A DNA stretch of 64,000 nucleotides from Eonycteris spelaea (lineage: Eukaryota; Chordata; Mammalia; Chiroptera; Pteropodidae). Position numbers and translations under genes: made by a program. The notes beneath the pieces are model-generated. The model was given only the letters and a program-made list of their open reading frames with translations. It did not search any database and had not been told where the DNA came from. Shown piece after piece: positions 61,960-64,000 of the stretch; the stretch's first letter is position 1; each line of letters begins with the position of its first letter. Location of the stretch: NCBI GenBank assembly GCA_003508835.1, contig PUFA01000144.1, positions 4,216,001 to 4,280,000 on the forward strand. Direction: 5' to 3'.

Positions 61960-62130
61960 TAAAACTCAAGATCCATAGATGTTCCAGATGTTGAAGTTAT
62001 CAGAAAAGAACTTTAAAATGGCTGTAATTAATATGACAAGAAATAAAAGGGGAAAGATGAACAATCTAGATGAAAGATGGAGAATTTCACCAATGCCTTG
62101 AAATCTGTTATTTAAAACTGAAGAAAAATT
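61960..62130 (+). mobile_element. Old L1 ORF1-region fragment
   Basis: gatgttgaagttatcagaaa, agaactttaaaatggctgta, and a catgagtgaaaaatacaat end: the order of L1M ORF1-region sequence as remembered. Confidence 0.55.
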
Positions 62131-62318
62131 CATGAGTGAAAAATACAATTTTTTTTTACAATCCTTTAAGAACTCTATAGTTTATCAGTAATAGAGGATT
62201 AGTGAACATAAATCAGTAGCAAATATTCAGATTGAGGCATAAAAAGGAAAATAGAAGGATGTAAACTAAAGAAGAATTATGGAATATAAAACATATGGAA
62301 CATAGCTGAGGCCTAACC

Positions 62319-62520
62319 CAGCAGTTCTCAAACTTTTTGGCCTAAGAATATTTTCATACTCTTAAAAAGTAGTGAGGTCCCCAAGAATATTTGCATATGT
62401 GGTTATAGTTATTGACCTTTACCATATTAGATATTAAAATTAAAAAGAAATTAGAATACACAAGTATATATTACATTACCATTAAAATAATGGTCTTCAC
62501 ATGTCATACAATCTCTGGGA
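62319..62520 (+). mobile_element. hAT-like DNA transposon remnant
   Basis: Left terminal repeat cagcagttctcaaacttttt, then tactcttaaaaagtagtgag, ccccaagaatatttgcatat and attgacctttaccatattag. The right terminus is not identifiable. Confidence 0.5.
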
Positions 62521-62729
62521 TACTACACTATATCCTGCAAGAATGTGAATAAAAACAGCTACTAACATCTTAGTGATATTATGAAAATACTTTTAAATTT
62601 GTGACTCCACTGAAAAGGTCTAGTCTTTCTGTAACAGGGCCGAAGCAATATTTAAAGACATCAGAGTCAAACATTTCCTAATCTATGGTTTCAAGCCCTA
62701 CAAACCTCGAGCAGAATAAATGCAAAGAA

Positions 62730-62910
62730 AACTATACCTAAGTACATCATAGTAAACTGTGGAAAGCCAAGAACAAAAGAGAAAATATGAAAGGAACAAC
62801 ATTAAGATTAAGAGCTGACTTTTTAACAGAAAGAATAAGTCAACAGTTGAATGATATATTGAAGTGCTGAAAAAAAATAAACTGCCAGCCTAGAATCCTA
62901 AAACTAGTAA
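62730..62910 (+). mobile_element. Old L1 ORF1-region fragment, left of nested L1
   Basis: gtacatcatagtaaactgtg, aagagctgactttttaacag, gaagtgctgaaaaaaaataa and ctgccagcctagaatcctaa: L1M-type. It resumes at 63606 after a purine tract and a nested L1 3' end. Confidence 0.6.
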
Positions 62911-62911
62911 A

Positions 62912-62985
62912 AAAGAAAGGGAGGAGGGAAGTAAGAGGGAGGAGGAAGGTAAGAGGGAGAAGAGAGGAGGTAGGAGAAGAAGATT
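62912..62985. repeat. GGGA/GGA purine tract
   Basis: Homopurine low-complexity sequence between the two L1 pieces. Confidence 0.88.
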
Positions 62986-62989
62986 AAGG

Positions 62990-63605
62990 CAAGCAATGTA
63001 AAATGCTGTATCACTATGGAAAAGTTTGGGAATTTGTCAAAAACTTAAAAATAAAATTACCATATGATCCAGCAATTCCACTTCTGGGTATATACTCCTA
63101 AAAAATTGAAATCAGGGACTCAAAGAGGTACTTATACAACTATGTTCACAACAGCATTATTCACAAGAGCCAAAAGGAAGAAGCAATCTAAGTGTCCATC
63201 AATAGATGATAAACAAAACATGGTACACATAGAATGGAATATTATTCATCCTTAAAAAGGAAGGCAATTCTGACACATGCTACAACCTGGATGAACTCTG
63301 AAATCATTATGTTAAATGAGCCAGTATCAAAAGGACAAATACCATATGACTCCATTTATATGAAGTGACTATAGTCAGACTCATAGAGACAAAGTAGAAT
63401 GGCAGCTGCCAGGAGCAGGAATAAGAGAAGAATGAGGAGTTATTGTTTAACAGCAGAGTTTTAGTTTGAGAACATGAAGAACATTCTGGAGACTGACGAT
63501 GGTGAAGTTGCATAACAATATGAATATATTTAATGCCACTAAACAGTACACTTTAAAATGGCTAAAATGGTAAATTTTATATTATGTAAAATTTATTGTA
63601 CTACA
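62990..63605 (+). mobile_element. L1 3' end nested in an older L1
   Basis: ORF2 tail and 3' untranslated region: accatatgatccagcaattc, cacttctgggtatatactcc, aagtgtccatcaatagatga, ggaatattattcatccttaa and gcagctgccaggagcaggaa, with an aaaattattgta-type end. No intact frame. Antisense to EXOC6B. Confidence 0.85.
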
Positions 63606-63790
63606 ATTTCAAAAGAATTAAGGTAAAATAAAGACATTTTCACAGAAACAAAAAATGAACGAATGCATCAATAGTAGGCCTGCACTGAAAGTAATGCTAA
63701 AAAAAGTTCTTCATGTAAAAAGAAAGTTATCCCAGAATAAAGCACAGAAATGTAGGAGGAAAAGAAAATCAACCAAAAAAAGGTAAACAT
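63606..63790 (+). mobile_element. Old L1 ORF1-region fragment, right of nested L1
   Basis: taaaataaagacattttcac, agtaggcctgcactgaaagt and aatgctaaaaaaagttcttc are the phrases that normally follow the piece ending at 62910. Confidence 0.65.
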
Positions 63791-64000
63791 AAATGAATGC
63801 TGACTCTACAAAACAATAAGGATAATGTCTTGTGGGCACTAATGATATACAAAATTAAAATTCATGACAGAAATAGCTAAAGAGGTAGGAGAAGGTAAAT
63901 TAAAGTGTTATATGATCCTAACAGTGTCAAGGAAGCGATAAAAGTATTAACTTATATTACACTCCAATGAGTCAGGGATACATGTTGTAATCCTTAGGGT

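Larger units (their letters stand above)
1..64000 (-). other. EXOC6B: EXOC6B gene body (partial, internal part: exons 2-6 and introns 1-6)
   Basis: Five exons on the minus strand translate to consecutive segments matching the N-terminal part of exocyst component 6B (Sec15B). Known of the family: EXOC6B is one of eight exocyst subunits; the complex tethers secretory vesicles to the plasma membrane, and Sec15 subunits bind Rab11/Rab8-type GTPases through their C-terminal domain, which is not encoded here. The paralogue EXOC6 differs at many of these positions. For example this copy reads HYPALKTLEHLEHTYLPQ where EXOC6, as I recall it, has a YYSALKTMEQLE-type sequence. The five exons sum to 556 bp and splice in one open frame. 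Exon 1 with the start codon is beyond 64000, and exon 7 onward is below position 1. No frameshift, stop or splice-site loss is seen, so the gene looks functional. Confidence 0.97.
43365..64000 (-). other. EXOC6B: EXOC6B intron 1 (5' part outside window)
   Basis: Everything to the right of exon 2 is intron 1, because exon 2 begins in the middle of a codon. Recognised repeats are listed separately. Unexplained stretches are 43365-43880, 45490-46200, 47470-48730, 49490-50130, 50410-52120, 52750-53290, 56250-58190, 60160-61950 and 63800-64000. Of these, 57120-57650 and 60660-60860 are less AT-rich and repeat-free, and so are candidate conserved non-coding sequence. Confidence 0.92.

Overview
The window is vertebrate, specifically placental-mammal, nuclear DNA. 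It is AT-rich and gene-poor, with ancient mammalian repeats (MIR, L2, MER5-like, MaLR) and several ages of LINE-1. No Alu, rodent B1/B2, carnivore CAN-SINE, ruminant Bov-tA, pig PRE or horse ERE elements were recognised. The L1 3' ends look laurasiatherian to me. A bat is possible, but the species cannot be fixed from the sequence.

The one recognisable protein-coding gene is EXOC6B (exocyst subunit Sec15B), on the minus strand and spanning the whole window. Five consecutive internal coding exons are present, read right to left: exon 2 (43199-43364), exon 3 (35841-35888), exon 4 (34080-34170), exon 5 (33923-33968) and exon 6 (19541-19745). All have GT/AG splice sites, their codon phases join without a break, and together they give about 185 residues of the N-terminal helical part of the protein. 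Exon numbers follow human EXOC6B as I recall it. Exon 1 and the promoter lie to the right of the window, and exons 7 onward to the left. The other roughly 63.4 kb is intron.

Layout. 1-19540 is part of intron 6 (MIR, L2, LTR-like and old L1 remnants). 19746-33922 is intron 5, which holds a pile-up of L1 copies, nearly all antisense to EXOC6B; one young L1 sits inside an old one with a visible target-site duplication. 33969-34079 is a 111-bp intron, followed by two more introns. 43365-64000 is part of intron 1 and carries two long L2 copies, a processed retrocopy with poly(A) and target-site duplication, a tRNA-derived SINE, and a nearly perfect 168-bp inverted repeat. Three related hAT (MER1-like) elements with Charlie-type CTCTAGAG-like target sites are scattered through the gene.

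Most interesting unexplained structures: (1) the 168-bp inverted repeat at 58768-58935 / 59402-59569 with only two mismatches; (2) a 41-bp exon-like segment in intron 5 (33031-33071) with good splice sites that would act as a poison exon; (3) very short insertions, two with clear target-site duplications, that share one 3' tail; (4) the unidentified retrocopy at 46208-47230. I found no CRISPR array, operon, rRNA, functional tRNA or wholly new coding system.
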